From Planktotalea sp. (GTDB lineage: Bacteria; Pseudomonadota; Alphaproteobacteria; Rhodobacterales; Rhodobacteraceae): a stretch of DNA of 64,000 nt. Positions 16,823-26,233 of the stretch are shown piece by piece. Each line of letters begins with the position of its first letter. Position 1 is the first letter of the stretch. The position numbers and the translations under genes were made by a program. The stretch is taken from assembly GCF_018607995.1 (NCBI RefSeq), contig NZ_JABBAL010000023.1, positions 186,001 to 250,000 on the forward strand. The letters run 5' to 3'. The notes beneath the pieces were generated by a model, which saw only the letters and a program-made list of their open reading frames with translations, did not search any database and was not told the DNA's origin.

Positions 16823-17910
16823 TCAGGCTCTCCCACCCATGTTCTGAAAGCGCCCGGCAAGGAGACTTCCAGCAATTCCAAATCACTTGATACGTCCGAA
16901 TATCGCGTCAGCATCGAAGGCGGTGTCACAAACGCATCCCCCGCTTCAAGGCGATGTGGATCACGATCCTCGCCCTCTAGCGTCATGGTGCCATCCATCA
17001 CAAATGTGAAATGAATATCGCTGTCATGTGCGGCCCATTCCGCCACGTCACCATTCGGGCGTACCACATGCACGCCTGCCACATCGAGTGTGTTTTTTGC
17101 GATCAACGTATCGCGGCTTTTGAAGCCTTTGAGGCGGAAGTCTTGCCACGCCGCCTCTTCCGCTTTGTGATGCACGAATTTCTGACCTTGGAATTCACGC
17201 TCGGGGTTCACGACGCCATTTGGCAGTTCCATCTCATGATCAATGGTTGTGACATGCTCCGCAGGGACACCGATTTCGATCACCTCGATATTATCAGAGG
17301 CAAACAGAACACGATGACGGATTTCAGGCGGCTGGATCACGCAATTACCTGCGTGCAGGCGGAAAGGTTCACCCTGATCCTCATAGACCAAATCAACCCA
17401 GCCACGGTAACAGAAAATTAACTGAAACCCCACTGTGTGGTAGTGAACCATGTCCGGTACAGGGCCACCATCGGGAATGCGAATATGACTGGCAATGATC
17501 GAGCCGCCCAAACGATCCGGTATCAAATCACGGTAATGCATGCCCGCGCGCCCGACGACCCAAGGAGCCTGATCCGCCAAGCGCCGCACCACAAAGGAAT
17601 GTAAGGTCTGTGGCGACACCAAGGGTTCATGCATCGCACAGATTTCAACCTGCGTTCCACCAGGAGCGATCTGTTCACCGATCCCGCCTAACGCCTCAGG
17701 ATCATCACAGCGCAAGCGAAGATGGACAGGCGCACGCGTGCTTTCCTGATCCAAACGCAGCGACACGCCATGCCCGGAAAACACAGCAACCTGTGGGTCA
17801 TCTGCAGGATAAATCATGTCCATCTTGAAACCGAGCGTTTTGGTGAAAAATCCGATGTCCGCACGAATATCTTGCGTTGGTGCACAAATTTCAGCTTTGA
17901 TGTCGCTCAT
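16819..17910 (-). CDS. VOC-cupin fusion protein of unknown function
   Basis: The 363-residue protein combines three beta domains. An N-terminal glyoxalase/VOC-like module (about 1-95, ADIGFFTKTLGFKMDMIY) is followed by a cupin (about 125-215) with a metal-type MVHYHTVGFQLIFCYRGW strand, and a second cupin (about 255-355, HFTFVMDGTMTLEGEDRDPH). It heads the nucleoside salvage operon and overlaps cdd by 4 bases, so it is translated with the salvage enzymes. The domains suggest a small-molecule isomerase, dioxygenase or sensor. I know of no assigned reaction for this architecture. Confidence 0.85.
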   Translation of the reverse strand: MSDIKAEICAPTQDIRADIGFFTKTLGFKMDMIYPADDPQVAVFSGHGVSLRLDQESTRAPVHLRLRCDDPEALGGIGEQIAPGGTQVEICAMHEPLVSPQTLHSFVVRRLADQAPWVVGRAGMHYRDLIPDRLGGSIIASHIRIPDGGPVPDMVHYHTVGFQLIFCYRGWVDLVYEDQGEPFRLHAGNCVIQPPEIRHRVLFASDNIEVIEIGVPAEHVTTIDHEMELPNGVVNPEREFQGQKFVHHKAEEAAWQDFRLKGFKSRDTLIAKNTLDVAGVHVVRPNGDVAEWAAHDSDIHFTFVMDGTMTLEGEDRDPHRLEAGDAFVTPPSMLTRYSDVSSDLELLEVSLPGAFRTWVGEPE

Positions 17911-18080
17911 GTCAGTCCCTCATTCGCGAGTCTCTTGCTCCCCGCAGAGACCAGAGTGTCAACGCATCCGCCTATTTGCAAGATATCAAGAAGACTGTAT
18001 CAAACTCTCACAGTGTTTCCGGCCTGAACCGAGTAGTTTAACATCAAACTAATCCATGGACGACGTCATAAGGGACCAAC

Positions 18081-20390
18081 ATGACTGACAGCAAAGCCGA
18101 TCTCGAAAAAGAAGCGGAACAAGCAAAAGAAGCGGTTCGCAAGGCGGCACTTGATTATCATGAGTTCCCAAAACCCGGAAAACTAGAAATCCGCGCGACC
18201 AAGCCTTTGGCCAACGGACGCGACCTTGCGCGCGCTTATTCTCCCGGCGTCGCAGAGGCCTGCATCGAGATCAGCAAAACGCCCTCGGACGCATCGCGCT
18301 ACACCGCACGCGGTAATTTGGTTGCTGTTATCACCAATGGCACAGCGGTTTTGGGTCTTGGCAATATCGGTGCACTCGCCTCAAAACCCGTAATGGAAGG
18401 CAAGGCCGTTCTGTTCAAGCAGTTCGCAGGCATTGATTGTTTTGACATCGAAGTGGACGAAAAAGACCCTGAAAAGCTGGCTGATATCGTCTGCGCTTTG
18501 GAGCCAACTTTCGGAGCGATCAACCTTGAAGACATCAAAGCGCCAGATTGCTTTATCGTTGAACAAATTTGCCGCGAACGGATGAACATCCCTGTTTTCC
18601 ATGACGACCAACACGGCACCGCCATCGTTGTGGGGGCGGCTGCGACCAATGCTTTGCATGTTTCGGGCAAGAACTTTGAAGATATCAAGATCGTGTCGAC
18701 AGGTGGCGGCGCGGCGGGGATTGCCTGCCTCAACATGCTGCTAAAGTTGGGTGTGAAGCGCGAAAACGTATGGCTCTGCGATATTCATGGTCTGGTTTAC
18801 GAGGGCCGCACAGAGGATATGAATCCGCAGAAAGCGGCCTTTGCGCAGAAAAGCGATCTACGTACATTGGATGATGTGATTGACGACGCAGACATGTTTC
18901 TTGGTCTTTCTGGCCCGAATGTTCTGAAGCCTGAGATGGTTTCAAAAATGACCAAGAAGCCGATCATCTTCGCGCTGGCCAATCCAAACCCCGAAATCCA
19001 ACCAATCGTAGCGCGAGGGGTGGCACCGGATGCAATAATTGCGACTGGGCGCAGCGATTTTCCAAACCAAGTCAACAATGTGCTGTGTTTCCCGTTCATC
19101 TTCCGCGGTGCCCTCGATGTGGGTGCGACAGAGATCAATGACGAAATGCAGCTGGCCTGCATCGCGGGGATCGCAGAGCTCGCGCGCGCGACCACCAGCG
19201 CCGAAGCGGCTGCTGCCTATCAAGGCGAACAGCTGACATTCGGCGTCGATTATCTGATCCCAAAACCATTCGATCCACGCCTGTCTGCCGTGGTGTCCTC
19301 CGCTGTGGCACAGGCCGCGATGGAAACGGGTGTCGCCACGAAACCTGTGGATGATCTGGACGCGTATCGCGACACGCTCAACGAATCTGTCTTTAAGTCT
19401 GCGCTTTTGATGCGGCCCGTGTTTGAAGCCGCCACCAAAGAAAGCCGCCGTATTGTGTTCGCGGAAGGCGAAGATGAACGTGTTTTGCGCGCGTCCCAAG
19501 CAATCTTGGAAGAGACCACAGAAACCCCGATTCTCATTGGTCGCCCTGATGTGATTGCCGCGCGTTGCGAACGCGCTGGTCTGACGATCCGACCTGATCG
19601 GGACTTTAAAATCGTGAACCCGGAAAATGATCCACGTTACCGTGATTATTGGGGCACGTATCATTCGATCATGTCGCGCCAAGGTGTCTCGCCTGATATT
19701 GCGCGTGCGGTGATGCGCACGAATACAACCGCGATTGCAGCCGTCATGGTCCACCGCGAAGAGGCGGATAGCTTGATCTGCGGAACCTTTGGCGAATATC
19801 GATGGCATCTCAACTATGTGAAACAAATTCTGGGGGATCAGACACATACGCCGCATGGTGCCTTGTCGCTGATGGTTCTTGAAGATGGGCCTTTGTTCGT
19901 GGCCGACACCCATGTTTGGACTCAGCCTACACCGGAGCAAATCGCACAGATGGCGATTGGCGCTGCGCGACACGCACGCCGCTTTGGATTGACGCCGAAG
20001 GTCGCATTCTGTTCGCAATCGCAATTCGGCACGCAAGCAGAAGGTCCGGGCAAACGCATCCGCGAAGCCATGGCTCTGCTCGACGCGACAAACACGGATT
20101 TTATGTACGAGGGGGAAATGAAGGTTGATGCCGCCCTTGATCCCGAGTTGCGCGACAAGCTTTTGCCGAATGGACGTCTGAACGGTGTTGCAAACATTTT
20201 GATTTTTGGCACAGGTGACGCGGCCTCCGCGACCCGCAATGTGCTGAAAATGAAAGCCGCCGCTTTGGAGGTCGGACCACTGTTGATGGGCATGGGAAAT
20301 CGCGCGCATATCGTAACGCCGGGTGTAACCGCACGAGGGTTGTTGAACATGGGTGCCGTCGCTGGGACGCCTGTGTCGAACTACGGCTAA
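18081..20390 (+). CDS. maeB: NADP-type malic enzyme with phosphotransacetylase-like domain
   Basis: The 769-residue protein oxidatively decarboxylates malate to pyruvate, supplying NADPH during growth on acetate- or propionate-yielding substrates. Residues 1-430 form the malic enzyme part, with YSPGVAEAC, the metal-site VFHDDQHGTAIV and the Rossmann STGGGAAGIACL. From about 440 on there is a phosphate acetyltransferase-like domain (RRIVFAEGEDERVL, then TGDAASATRNVLK). In this family that domain is usually regulatory rather than catalytic. It lies directly before the prpE promoter region, which fits a shared role in short-chain acyl-CoA assimilation. Confidence 0.93.
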   Translation: MTDSKADLEKEAEQAKEAVRKAALDYHEFPKPGKLEIRATKPLANGRDLARAYSPGVAEACIEISKTPSDASRYTARGNLVAVITNGTAVLGLGNIGALASKPVMEGKAVLFKQFAGIDCFDIEVDEKDPEKLADIVCALEPTFGAINLEDIKAPDCFIVEQICRERMNIPVFHDDQHGTAIVVGAAATNALHVSGKNFEDIKIVSTGGGAAGIACLNMLLKLGVKRENVWLCDIHGLVYEGRTEDMNPQKAAFAQKSDLRTLDDVIDDADMFLGLSGPNVLKPEMVSKMTKKPIIFALANPNPEIQPIVARGVAPDAIIATGRSDFPNQVNNVLCFPFIFRGALDVGATEINDEMQLACIAGIAELARATTSAEAAAAYQGEQLTFGVDYLIPKPFDPRLSAVVSSAVAQAAMETGVATKPVDDLDAYRDTLNESVFKSALLMRPVFEAATKESRRIVFAEGEDERVLRASQAILEETTETPILIGRPDVIAARCERAGLTIRPDRDFKIVNPENDPRYRDYWGTYHSIMSRQGVSPDIARAVMRTNTTAIAAVMVHREEADSLICGTFGEYRWHLNYVKQILGDQTHTPHGALSLMVLEDGPLFVADTHVWTQPTPEQIAQMAIGAARHARRFGLTPKVAFCSQSQFGTQAEGPGKRIREAMALLDATNTDFMYEGEMKVDAALDPELRDKLLPNGRLNGVANILIFGTGDAASATRNVLKMKAAALEVGPLLMGMGNRAHIVTPGVTARGLLNMGAVAGTPVSNYG

Positions 20391-20392
20391 GG

Positions 20393-20502
20393 TTTGCACA
20401 AAGGGTTTGCAAATTTGCAAAAAAACTTGGAAAAGCGCCTGATATCGCTAAACCACACAACTTTGCAAAAATCTGCAAGCGCAGGATCGCAAATATTGCA
20501 AA
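20393..20502 (+). promoter_or_regulatory. Array of TTTGCAAA half-sites upstream of prpE
   Basis: Seven copies or near-copies of an 8-bp palindromic box occur in about 110 bases: TTTGCACA (20393), TTTGCAAA (20406), TTTGCAAA (20414), TTTGCAAA (20462), TCTGCAAG (20472), ATCGCAAA (20486) and ATTGCAAA (20495). Paired TTTGCAAA boxes are the established target of short-chain fatty-acyl-CoA regulators such as PccR of Rhodobacter and RamB of corynebacteria. A PccR-type regulator controlling prpE is inferred. Confidence 0.7.
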
Positions 20503-20600
20503 TAAACCGCGTAAATCGGTCCTGCTGTACCCCTTGAGACTTGCCCAGCCCCCCATGCGCGGCCTAACTCTTTTGCAACGTAAGTGAAGGAGCATCCGAA

Positions 20601-22487
20601 ATGGCCTATAAAGACGTCTACGCAAGCTGGCAAAATGATCCCGAAGCCTTTTGGCTGGACGCTGCAAAAGCCATTGACTGGGACGAAGCCCCAGTAAAAG
20701 CGCTGACGGATAAAGGCGAAGGACTGTGCGAATGGTTTGCGGATGCCAAGGTCAACACATGCTACAACGCTGTTGATCGTCACGTCGAAAACGGTCGCGG
20801 AGATCAAGTAGCGATTATTCACGATAGTCCGATCACTGGATCAATCTCCAAGATCACCTACCGCGAGTTACAAAACCGCGTCGCTTCTCTTGCGGGAGCG
20901 TTGCGTGCCAAAGGCGTCGAAAAGGGTGATCGCGTTATCATCTACATGCCGATGGTGCCAGAAGCGCTTGAGGCGATGCTCGCTTGTGCACGGATCGGGG
21001 CCATCCATTCTGTAGTGTTTGGCGGATTTGCCGCGAACGAACTTGCAGTGCGCATTGATGACGCGACCCCAAAGGCGATCATTGCCGCGTCTTGCGGATT
21101 AGAACCGGGGCGAGTCGTCAAATACAAACCCCTTCTTGATGGCGCGATCGAGTTGGCAGACCACAAGCCAGAACTCAGCGTTGTCCTGCAACGCGAACAA
21201 GAAGTTGTCGACCTAGGCCCGCGCGACGTCGATTGGCATGGGTTTCAAGAGGGCGTGACCCCTGCAGAGTGCCTCGCGGTGGAGGGCAATCACCCCGCTT
21301 ACATCCTCTACACCTCCGGCACCACGGGCGCGCCTAAAGGCGTTGTGCGTCACACAGCCGGCCATTTGGTAGCGCTCAATTGGACGATGAAGAATGTCTA
21401 CAATGTCGATTCAGGCGATGTGTTCTGGGCCGCCTCTGATGTGGGTTGGGTCGTCGGACATTCCTACATATGCTACGCGCCGCTTATCCACGGCAACACC
21501 ACAATTGTGTTTGAAGGCAAGCCCGTCGGCACGCCAGACGCGGGCACATTCTGGCGCGTGATTTCAGAGCATAATGTCAAAAGCTTCTTCACCGCGCCGA
21601 CGGCATTTCGGGCTGTGAAACGCGAAGACCCAAAAGGCGAGTTTGTTAAGAAATACGATCTAAGCTGCTTGAATGTTGTCTATCTTGCAGGCGAGCGTGC
21701 CGATCCTGATACGATTGAATGGGCACAAAAAAAATTGAACGTTCCTGTGATCGATCACTGGTGGCAGACAGAAACTGGCTATGCAATTGCCGCGAATCCA
21801 ATGGGGATCGAGCATATGCCCGTTAAGCTTGGCAGCCCATCCGTGCCGATGCCCGGTTATGATGTGCAGGTGCTGGACGAAGGCGGACATCCGATGAAAG
21901 CCGGAGAGCTTGGTGCGATCGCGGTGAAATTACCACTGCCCCCCGGCACGTTACCGACGCTTTGGAACGCTGAAGAGCGTTATCGCAAAAGCTACCTCAC
22001 GCAATTCCCCGGATTTTATGAGACGGGAGATGCGGGGATGATTGATGAAGACGGCTATCTCTACATCATGGCGCGCACGGATGATGTGATCAACATAGCC
22101 GGACATCGCCTGTCTACGGGCGGCATGGAAGAAGTGCTCGCCGCGCATCCTGATGTGGCCGAATGCGCCGTCATTGGCGTAACGGATCAGTTGAAAGGGC
22201 AAATGCCTGTTGGATTTTTGTGCTTGAACACAGGTGCGGGACGCGAAAATGCGGAGGTTGTCGCAGAATGCGTAAAACTCGTGCGTGAGAAAATCGGCCC
22301 TGTTGCGGCTTTCAAATTGGCAGTAGTCGTGGATCGTTTGCCGAAAACGCGGTCGGGTAAGATCTTGCGCGGCACAATGGTCAAGATCGCCGATAGCGAA
22401 GCATTCAAAGCGCCAGCGACGATTGATGACCCTGCAATTTTGACTGAAATTAAGGCTGCGCTGCAATCGATCGGTTACGCCAAGTGA
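20601..22487 (+). CDS. prpE: Propionyl-CoA synthetase
   Basis: The 628-residue acyl-CoA synthetase activates propionate (and probably acetate) to the CoA ester. The PrpE/Acs-type N-terminus (YKDVYASWQNDPEAFWLDAA) is present, as are the adenylation P-loop YTSGTTGAPKGVVRHTAGH, the WWQTETGYAI motif and the acylation-sensitive lysine motif PKTRSGKILR near the C-terminus. It stands alone behind a set of TTTGCAAA boxes and is followed by a strong hairpin. The reading as prpE rather than acs rests on the overall sequence style and the regulatory sites. Confidence 0.92.
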   Translation: MAYKDVYASWQNDPEAFWLDAAKAIDWDEAPVKALTDKGEGLCEWFADAKVNTCYNAVDRHVENGRGDQVAIIHDSPITGSISKITYRELQNRVASLAGALRAKGVEKGDRVIIYMPMVPEALEAMLACARIGAIHSVVFGGFAANELAVRIDDATPKAIIAASCGLEPGRVVKYKPLLDGAIELADHKPELSVVLQREQEVVDLGPRDVDWHGFQEGVTPAECLAVEGNHPAYILYTSGTTGAPKGVVRHTAGHLVALNWTMKNVYNVDSGDVFWAASDVGWVVGHSYICYAPLIHGNTTIVFEGKPVGTPDAGTFWRVISEHNVKSFFTAPTAFRAVKREDPKGEFVKKYDLSCLNVVYLAGERADPDTIEWAQKKLNVPVIDHWWQTETGYAIAANPMGIEHMPVKLGSPSVPMPGYDVQVLDEGGHPMKAGELGAIAVKLPLPPGTLPTLWNAEERYRKSYLTQFPGFYETGDAGMIDEDGYLYIMARTDDVINIAGHRLSTGGMEEVLAAHPDVAECAVIGVTDQLKGQMPVGFLCLNTGAGRENAEVVAECVKLVREKIGPVAAFKLAVVVDRLPKTRSGKILRGTMVKIADSEAFKAPATIDDPAILTEIKAALQSIGYAK

Positions 22488-22514
22488 CGTCACCTTAAAG
22501 CGGCAACCGGTTTT

Positions 22515-22534
22515 GCGAGGGCTAAAGCCCTCGC
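22515..22534 (+). terminator. Hairpin after prpE
   Basis: GCGAGGGC pairs with GCCCTCGC around a TAAA loop, a perfect 8-bp stem 28 bases after the prpE stop. There is no T-tract, so termination strength is uncertain. It lies between convergent genes and could serve both. Confidence 0.6.
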
Positions 22535-22588
22535 GGTGCTCCAAGCCTAAAGGGTTGGAGGTTTGAGTTTAATGCGCAAGATAAAGCG

Positions 22589-23350
22589 TTAAACAAATTG
22601 CTCGCGGATGAGCCTTTCCTCAAGCCCATGGCCCGGATCAAAAAGAATTCGGTGCGCGATGCTGGGTTCAGATTGGATATCAACCCTAATCACGTTCTTA
22701 ACAGAGCGTCCGTCCGCATCCGCCATCACGGGTCTTTTGTCTGGCTCAATCACTTCGAAACGTACTTTTGCAGCTTTTGGCACCAATGCACCCCGCCAGC
22801 GGCGCGGACGGAACGCCGCCATTGCGGTCAGCGCCAGAACATCTGCACCAATCGGCAAGATCGGGCCATGCGCAGAATAATTATAGGCAGTCGAACCCGC
22901 AGGCGTCGCCAACAGTGCGCCGTCGCACACCAGCTCTTGCATTCTGAGGCGATCATCAATGTATATGCGCAGCTTTGCCGCTTGTGGGCCCGCGCGCAGC
23001 AACGACACTTCGTTGATCGCCAACTGGCGGTGGGTTTCGCCAGCGCGGTCTTCAGCGATCATTGACAACGGGTTGATCACCTCTTCTTCCGCGTCGGACA
23101 AGCGTTCTTGTAGATCGCTTTCACTGTATTCATTCATCAAAAAGCCGATGGTGCCACGGTTCATCCCATAGACAGGCGCGGGCAAATCTTGTGTCGCATG
23201 CAAAACCGAGAGCATGAAGCCATCACCGCCAAGCGCAACGATCACATCGGCTTGCGCTTGATCCACATTGCCATAGCGCGTGACAAGTGCGCCACGGGCT
23301 GATTGCGCCGTTGCTGTTTCGCCCGCCAAAAAGGCAATCTTCAGTGTCAT
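22589..23350 (-). CDS. nadK: NAD kinase
   Basis: The 253-residue protein phosphorylates NAD to NADP. The family's GGDG motif is in VIVALGGDGFMLSVLH, and TPAGSTAYNYSAHGPILP is the conserved NAD-binding segment. The start was placed at MTLKIAFLAG (23350) because it gives the usual family N-terminus. An in-frame ATG 19 codons upstream adds an atypical Arg-rich extension. It is divergent from glyA and convergent with prpE. Confidence 0.93.
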   Translation of the reverse strand: MTLKIAFLAGETATAQSARGALVTRYGNVDQAQADVIVALGGDGFMLSVLHATQDLPAPVYGMNRGTIGFLMNEYSESDLQERLSDAEEEVINPLSMIAEDRAGETHRQLAINEVSLLRAGPQAAKLRIYIDDRLRMQELVCDGALLATPAGSTAYNYSAHGPILPIGADVLALTAMAAFRPRRWRGALVPKAAKVRFEVIEPDKRPVMADADGRSVKNVIRVDIQSEPSIAHRILFDPGHGLEERLIREQFV

Positions 23351-23514
23351 TGAGCGTCCTACCCTGCGATGATCGGTCCGAGAGAAACACATGTCACTGC
23401 GAACCACCAGCCATGGCGTAGAATTAGAGGCATGCGTCGTTTATACCGCTTGAGCTTGAATTTATTTCCTATACGGCTAGCTCAACGCTTGAATTTTAGT
23501 TCTCGGAGTCCAAA

Positions 23515-24804
23515 ATGACCAACTCAAACACCCAGTTTTTCACGCAAAGCCTCTCTGATCGCGATCCTGAGATTTTTGGATCCATCACCTCTGAACTTGG
23601 CCGTCAGCGCGACGAGATCGAGCTGATCGCGTCTGAGAACATCGTCTCGGCTGCCGTCATGGAAGCGCAAGGCTCTGTGATGACCAACAAATACGCGGAA
23701 GGCTATCCGGGCCGTCGTTATTATGGTGGGTGTCAGCATGTAGACGTCGCCGAAAATCTCGCGATCGAGCGCGCGAAAGAGCTGTTTGGCTGCGGATTTG
23801 CGAATGTGCAACCAAACTCTGGATCGCAAGCAAACCAGGGTGTGTTCCAAGCGCTTTTGCAGCCCGGTGACACGATCCTAGGCATGTCTTTGGACGCAGG
23901 AGGTCACCTCACACATGGTGCCGCGCCGAACCAGTCAGGTAAGTGGTTCAACGCCGTTCAGTACGGTGTGCGCAAAGAAGACAACCTTCTGGATTACGAT
24001 CAGGTGGAAGCGCTCGCGAAAGAGCATCAGCCAAAAATGATCATCGCAGGTGGTTCCGCGATCCCTCGTCAGATTGATTTCAAGCGTATGCGTGAAATTG
24101 CGGATATGGTTGATGCATATCTGCATGTGGACATGGCGCATTTCGCGGGCCTCGTCGCCGCTGGCGAGCATCCATCGCCCTTCCCCCATGCGCACGTTGC
24201 AACGACGACAACGCATAAAACCCTGCGCGGTCCACGCGGTGGAATGATCGTCACAAATGACGAAGCGCTGGCGAAAAAATTCAACTCTGCAATTTTCCCC
24301 GGTATTCAAGGTGGTCCCTTGATGCATGTGATTGCTGCAAAAGCAGTAGCGTTTGGCGAGGCTCTGCGCCCTGAGTTCAAAGACTACATCAAGCAAGTCA
24401 TCTTGAACGCACAAACATTGAGCGATCAATTGATCAAGGGTGGTTTGGACACAGTCACACATGGCACTGACACGCATGTTGTTCTGGTTGATCTGCGCCC
24501 GAAAGGCGTGACAGGCAACATCGTCGACAAGGCGTTGGGCCGCGCGCACATCACATGCAACAAAAATGGCGTGCCGTTTGACCCTGAAAAGCCGACCGTG
24601 ACGTCCGGTATTCGCCTTGGCTCGCCTGCTGGTACAACACGCGGGTTCGGTGAAGCAGAGTTCCGCCAGATCGCGGATTGGATCATCGAAGTCGTGGACG
24701 GCATCGCCGCGAACGGCGCGGATGGCAATGCAGCGGTGGAAGCGAAAGTAAGGGGCGAAGTGGAGGCCATGTGCGCACGCTTCCCGATGTATCCGAACCT
24801 CTAA
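23515..24804 (+). CDS. glyA: Serine hydroxymethyltransferase
   Basis: This 429-residue PLP enzyme interconverts serine and glycine while loading tetrahydrofolate with a one-carbon unit. The PLP lysine is Lys235 in [14 protein letters not shown], and the YPGRRYYGG substrate loop and [10 protein letters not shown] cofactor segment are intact. The gene is monocistronic, with its own upstream region and a terminator 28 bases after the stop. I looked for a riboswitch in the 164-base leader region and could not identify one. Confidence 0.97.
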   Translation: MTNSNTQFFTQSLSDRDPEIFGSITSELGRQRDEIELIASENIVSAAVMEAQGSVMTNKYAEGYPGRRYYGGCQHVDVAENLAIERAKELFGCGFANVQPNSGSQANQGVFQALLQPGDTILGMSLDAGGHLTHGAAPNQSGKWFNAVQYGVRKEDNLLDYDQVEALAKEHQPKMIIAGGSAIPRQIDFKRMREIADMVDAYLHVDMAHFAGLVAAGEHPSPFPHAHVATTTTHKTLRGPRGGMIVTNDEALAKKFNSAIFPGIQGGPLMHVIAAKAVAFGEALRPEFKDYIKQVILNAQTLSDQLIKGGLDTVTHGTDTHVVLVDLRPKGVTGNIVDKALGRAHITCNKNGVPFDPEKPTVTSGIRLGSPAGTTRGFGEAEFRQIADWIIEVVDGIAANGADGNAAVEAKVRGEVEAMCARFPMYPNL

Positions 24805-24832
24805 GTTCTCAGGATAAGTAGCAGCAAAATAG

Positions 24833-24862
24833 AGGGGTGCGTCGCTTGGCGTGCCCCTTTTT
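24833..24862 (+). terminator. Rho-independent terminator after glyA
   Basis: An AGGGGTGCG arm pairs with CGTGCCCCT, including two G-T pairs, and the hairpin is followed directly by a run of T (TTTTTG). This is a classical intrinsic terminator. Confidence 0.75.
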
Positions 24863-24923
24863 GTTTGCCAAACATCACGCCCCGCGATTGTCTACAACCC
24901 TGCCCCTGTGCCACTAAAGCGGG

Positions 24924-25793
24924 ATGAGTAAAAAGCAATCTACCCGCCACATGGAACGTCGCCTAGGCGATGCAATGCGCAATCGCCTGCCGAGGGCGAT
25001 CGCTGAGCTGGTGATGTTCACCCTAAAACAAGCATGGGCCTGTCTATTTGGTGCGCTCATGCTTTCTGGTCTCATCATATCAGACCTGATCTGGAACAAT
25101 GCCTGGGCCGTTCAGCGCTACGATGCGTTGGTGATCTACGCGATCACGCTCCAGGCGCTTTTCTTGATTTTCAAGCTCGAAACCCTTGCTGAAGCGCGCG
25201 TGATCTTGCTGTTTCACCTCACGGGTACGGCGATGGAAATCTTCAAGGTTAACGCAGGAAGCTGGGCCTATCCCGAACCCGCATTACTCAAACTTTGGGG
25301 CGTGCCGCTGTTTTCGGGGTTTATGTATGCGGCAGTCGGCTCTTTCATAGCGCGTGTCATTCGCATCTTTGATATGAAGTTCGCGCCCTACCCGCCGCTT
25401 TGGATGACCTTCACTCTTGGCACGTTGATCTATCTGAATTTCTTCACCCATCACTACATTTGGGACGCACGCTATCTGTTGTTCGCAGCTACGTTGATCC
25501 TATTCATCCGCACACGTGTTTGGTTTCGAATTGCGGACGCAGACTATTGGATGCCACTGCCCTTAGCCACACTGCTTACCAGTTTCTTCCTTTGGGTCGC
25601 TGAGAACGTAGGCACGGGCACAGGCACCTGGATTTACGCAGGCGCGAACGGGATCGCGATTGTCAGCCTCGCAAAACTCGGGTCATGGTATCTGTTACTT
25701 TATGTGAGTTTTGTCACCGTCACAGTTGTAATGCGCGATGCATTGATCCCAACCCCGATCACAAAAACCCGCGCCACGCCAGAAGGGCGATAA
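24924..25793 (+). CDS. DUF817-family integral membrane protein
   Basis: The 289-residue protein has seven or eight hydrophobic helices beginning at about residue 28 and the conserved polar pieces FKVNAGSWAYPEP, FSGFMYAAVGSF and WVAENVGTGTGTWIYAG typical of the DUF817 family. Function is unknown. The glycine-rich ENVGTGTGTW loop and conserved Glu/His residues within helices hint at an enzyme or transporter acting in the membrane. Its 3' end overlaps the convergent gene at 25759 by 35 bases. Confidence 0.85.
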   Translation: MSKKQSTRHMERRLGDAMRNRLPRAIAELVMFTLKQAWACLFGALMLSGLIISDLIWNNAWAVQRYDALVIYAITLQALFLIFKLETLAEARVILLFHLTGTAMEIFKVNAGSWAYPEPALLKLWGVPLFSGFMYAAVGSFIARVIRIFDMKFAPYPPLWMTFTLGTLIYLNFFTHHYIWDARYLLFAATLILFIRTRVWFRIADADYWMPLPLATLLTSFFLWVAENVGTGTGTWIYAGANGIAIVSLAKLGSWYLLLYVSFVTVTVVMRDALIPTPITKTRATPEGR

Positions 25794-26133
25794 CCAGCGC
25801 GAAGACCCCCAAGATGTTTAGCGCTTGCGCGCCAAGCATCGACAGAATGGCATGTTTGCGACGTTCTTTGGGGTCTATCTTTTCGAGATGCGTGTGCAGC
25901 ACAGTTTCCGCAGTCGCGACTGCATGCAGGTCCACTATACGCGCAAGCTTTGGGTGGCCTAGTTGCACTTTCGCGGTGCTGATCACTTGCGCTGCACGAT
26001 GCGCATCACGCGGTAGGCGACGTCCCGCACGCTTCATCCCGCGTGGCAGATCGCGGGCTTTGACACCCAGCTTCACACGCAGCAAGTTCAGCACTTTCTG
26101 CTCTATCGCATTGAGATCTAGATCGTTTTGCAT
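25759..26133 (-). CDS. Conserved small protein with C-terminal membrane helix
   Basis: The 124-residue product is basic and helical through most of its length (VLNLLRVKLGVKARDLPRGMKRAGRRLPRDAHRAA). It ends in one transmembrane segment (ILGVFALVIALLAWRGF), so it is probably tail-anchored in the inner membrane. The start at MQNDLDLN is preferred over an upstream in-frame ATG at 26205 because the family-like part begins there. I do not recognise a function. The convergent overlap with the DUF817 gene and divergence from the esterase give no further clue. Confidence 0.7.
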   Translation of the reverse strand: MQNDLDLNAIEQKVLNLLRVKLGVKARDLPRGMKRAGRRLPRDAHRAAQVISTAKVQLGHPKLARIVDLHAVATAETVLHTHLEKIDPKERRKHAILSMLGAQALNILGVFALVIALLAWRGFL

Positions 26134-26233
26134 CGACTCACTTTCACGTACGCGCAGAGAGTACGCCAAGCCTAATGTCGCCTCAAGCAATGCCGACTGG
26201 AACATGTGCGAATTTCACGCTACGCCTTGGCCC

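Noticed and set aside
17975-17982. A single TTTGCAAG box upstream of maeB as a PccR-type site
   Set aside because: One imperfect half-site is expected by chance. The described sites need at least two boxes.
18942-20420. A 492-codon open frame antisense to the malic enzyme gene
   Set aside because: It is His/Arg/Cys-rich with no recognisable domain and lies fully opposite a clearly conserved enzyme. Long antisense frames are expected from codon bias at this base composition.
23351-23514. A possible glycine or other riboswitch in the glyA leader
   Set aside because: I could not find conserved aptamer elements or a terminator/antiterminator pair in this stretch.
25685-26233. A 183-codon N-terminal extension of the YbfF-like esterase
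   Set aside because: The extension is antisense to the gene at 25759-26133 and is Cys/Arg/Ser-rich; the family N-terminus begins at 26234.
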